A stretch of 64,000 nt of DNA from positions 62,001-126,000 of the forward strand of contig JASBTI010000009.1 of assembly GCA_030148505.1 (NCBI GenBank), written 5' to 3'. The notes beneath the pieces were generated by a model. That model did no database searches and was not told where the DNA came from. It worked only from the letters and a program-made list of their open reading frames with translations. Position 1 is the stretch's first letter, and each line of letters begins with the position of its first letter. The DNA is from Rhodanobacter sp. (GTDB lineage: Bacteria > Pseudomonadota > Gammaproteobacteria > Xanthomonadales > Rhodanobacteraceae). A program made the position numbers and the translations under genes. Of the stretch, positions 63,839 through 64,000 are shown in pieces.

Positions 63839-64000
63839 TTCATCGCCATGGGCGAGACAGCCATGATGGTCTCTTGGAGTCACAGGGTATCCGGTGTTCA
63901 GCAAGGGTTGCCCGCAGTAGCATTGATCGTACCGCGGATACGCCGTTTCCCGCCGACACACGGTTTGTGGGGTATCCCTCCGCGGGCGCTGAACCAATTG

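Overview
The window is about 64 kb of GC-rich, tightly packed proteobacterial chromosome. Several features point to the Xanthomonadales (gamma-proteobacteria), most like the Rhodanobacter/Dyella group: TonB-dependent receptors, a bimodular QueF, class Ia ribonucleotide reductase, split UbiJ-UbiB and UbiK genes, a DPP IV-type S9 peptidase, RdgC, MidA, and a LysR gene divergent from aceBA. This placement is inferred from gene content; there is no rRNA to confirm it. I recognise no tRNA, rRNA, CRISPR array, prophage or complete insertion sequence.

Layout. 1-5 kb: the end of a TonB receptor, an exported HEYAE-motif protein and an autotransporter, separated by unusually long non-coding stretches with strong palindromes. 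5-14 kb: a flavoprotein, glutaminyl cyclase, dbpA, then a folate cluster (folB, an MscS-like channel, folK, and an SDR pteridine reductase on the other strand). 14-19 kb: a second TonB receptor behind an 18-bp palindrome that resembles a Zur box, midA, vanZ-like, cca. 19.6-21.8 kb: an islet of foreign character (DUF4236 protein, hicAB, a dispersed repeat). 22-28.5 kb: lipoprotein, queF, aldo/keto reductase with divergent LysR regulator, thioesterase, DPP IV-like peptidase. 28.5-33.5 kb: nrdA and nrdB under a cobalamin riboswitch, with a repeat-bracketed GIY-YIG nuclease gene lying antisense between them, then a PII gene. 33.6-37.4 kb: ubiK, comM, a Na+/H+ antiporter.

37.5-40.7 kb is the most interesting locus. 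A SonM-like tetrapyrrole-methylase-fold N-methyltransferase is followed by a 92-residue peptide with a helical leader and an Asn/Gly/Asp-rich tail, then a TPR-GGDEF protein. I read this as a split borosin (alpha-N-methylated RiPP) cluster linked to a diguanylate cyclase.

40.8-45 kb: the glyoxylate shunt (aceB-aceA) with a divergent LysR regulator. 45-50 kb: acyltransferase, arfB, truC, ubiJ-ubiB, trmL. 50-64 kb: M16 peptidase, small envelope proteins, pssA, GNAT, ttcA, aminotransferase, rdgC, YgjP-like peptidase, and a receiver protein with a hybrid histidine kinase whose 5' end is near the window edge.

Shared themes are one-carbon/folate chemistry, ubiquinone assembly, tRNA modification (queF, truC, trmL, ttcA, cca) and metal- or cofactor-responsive control (cobalamin riboswitch, possible Zur site).
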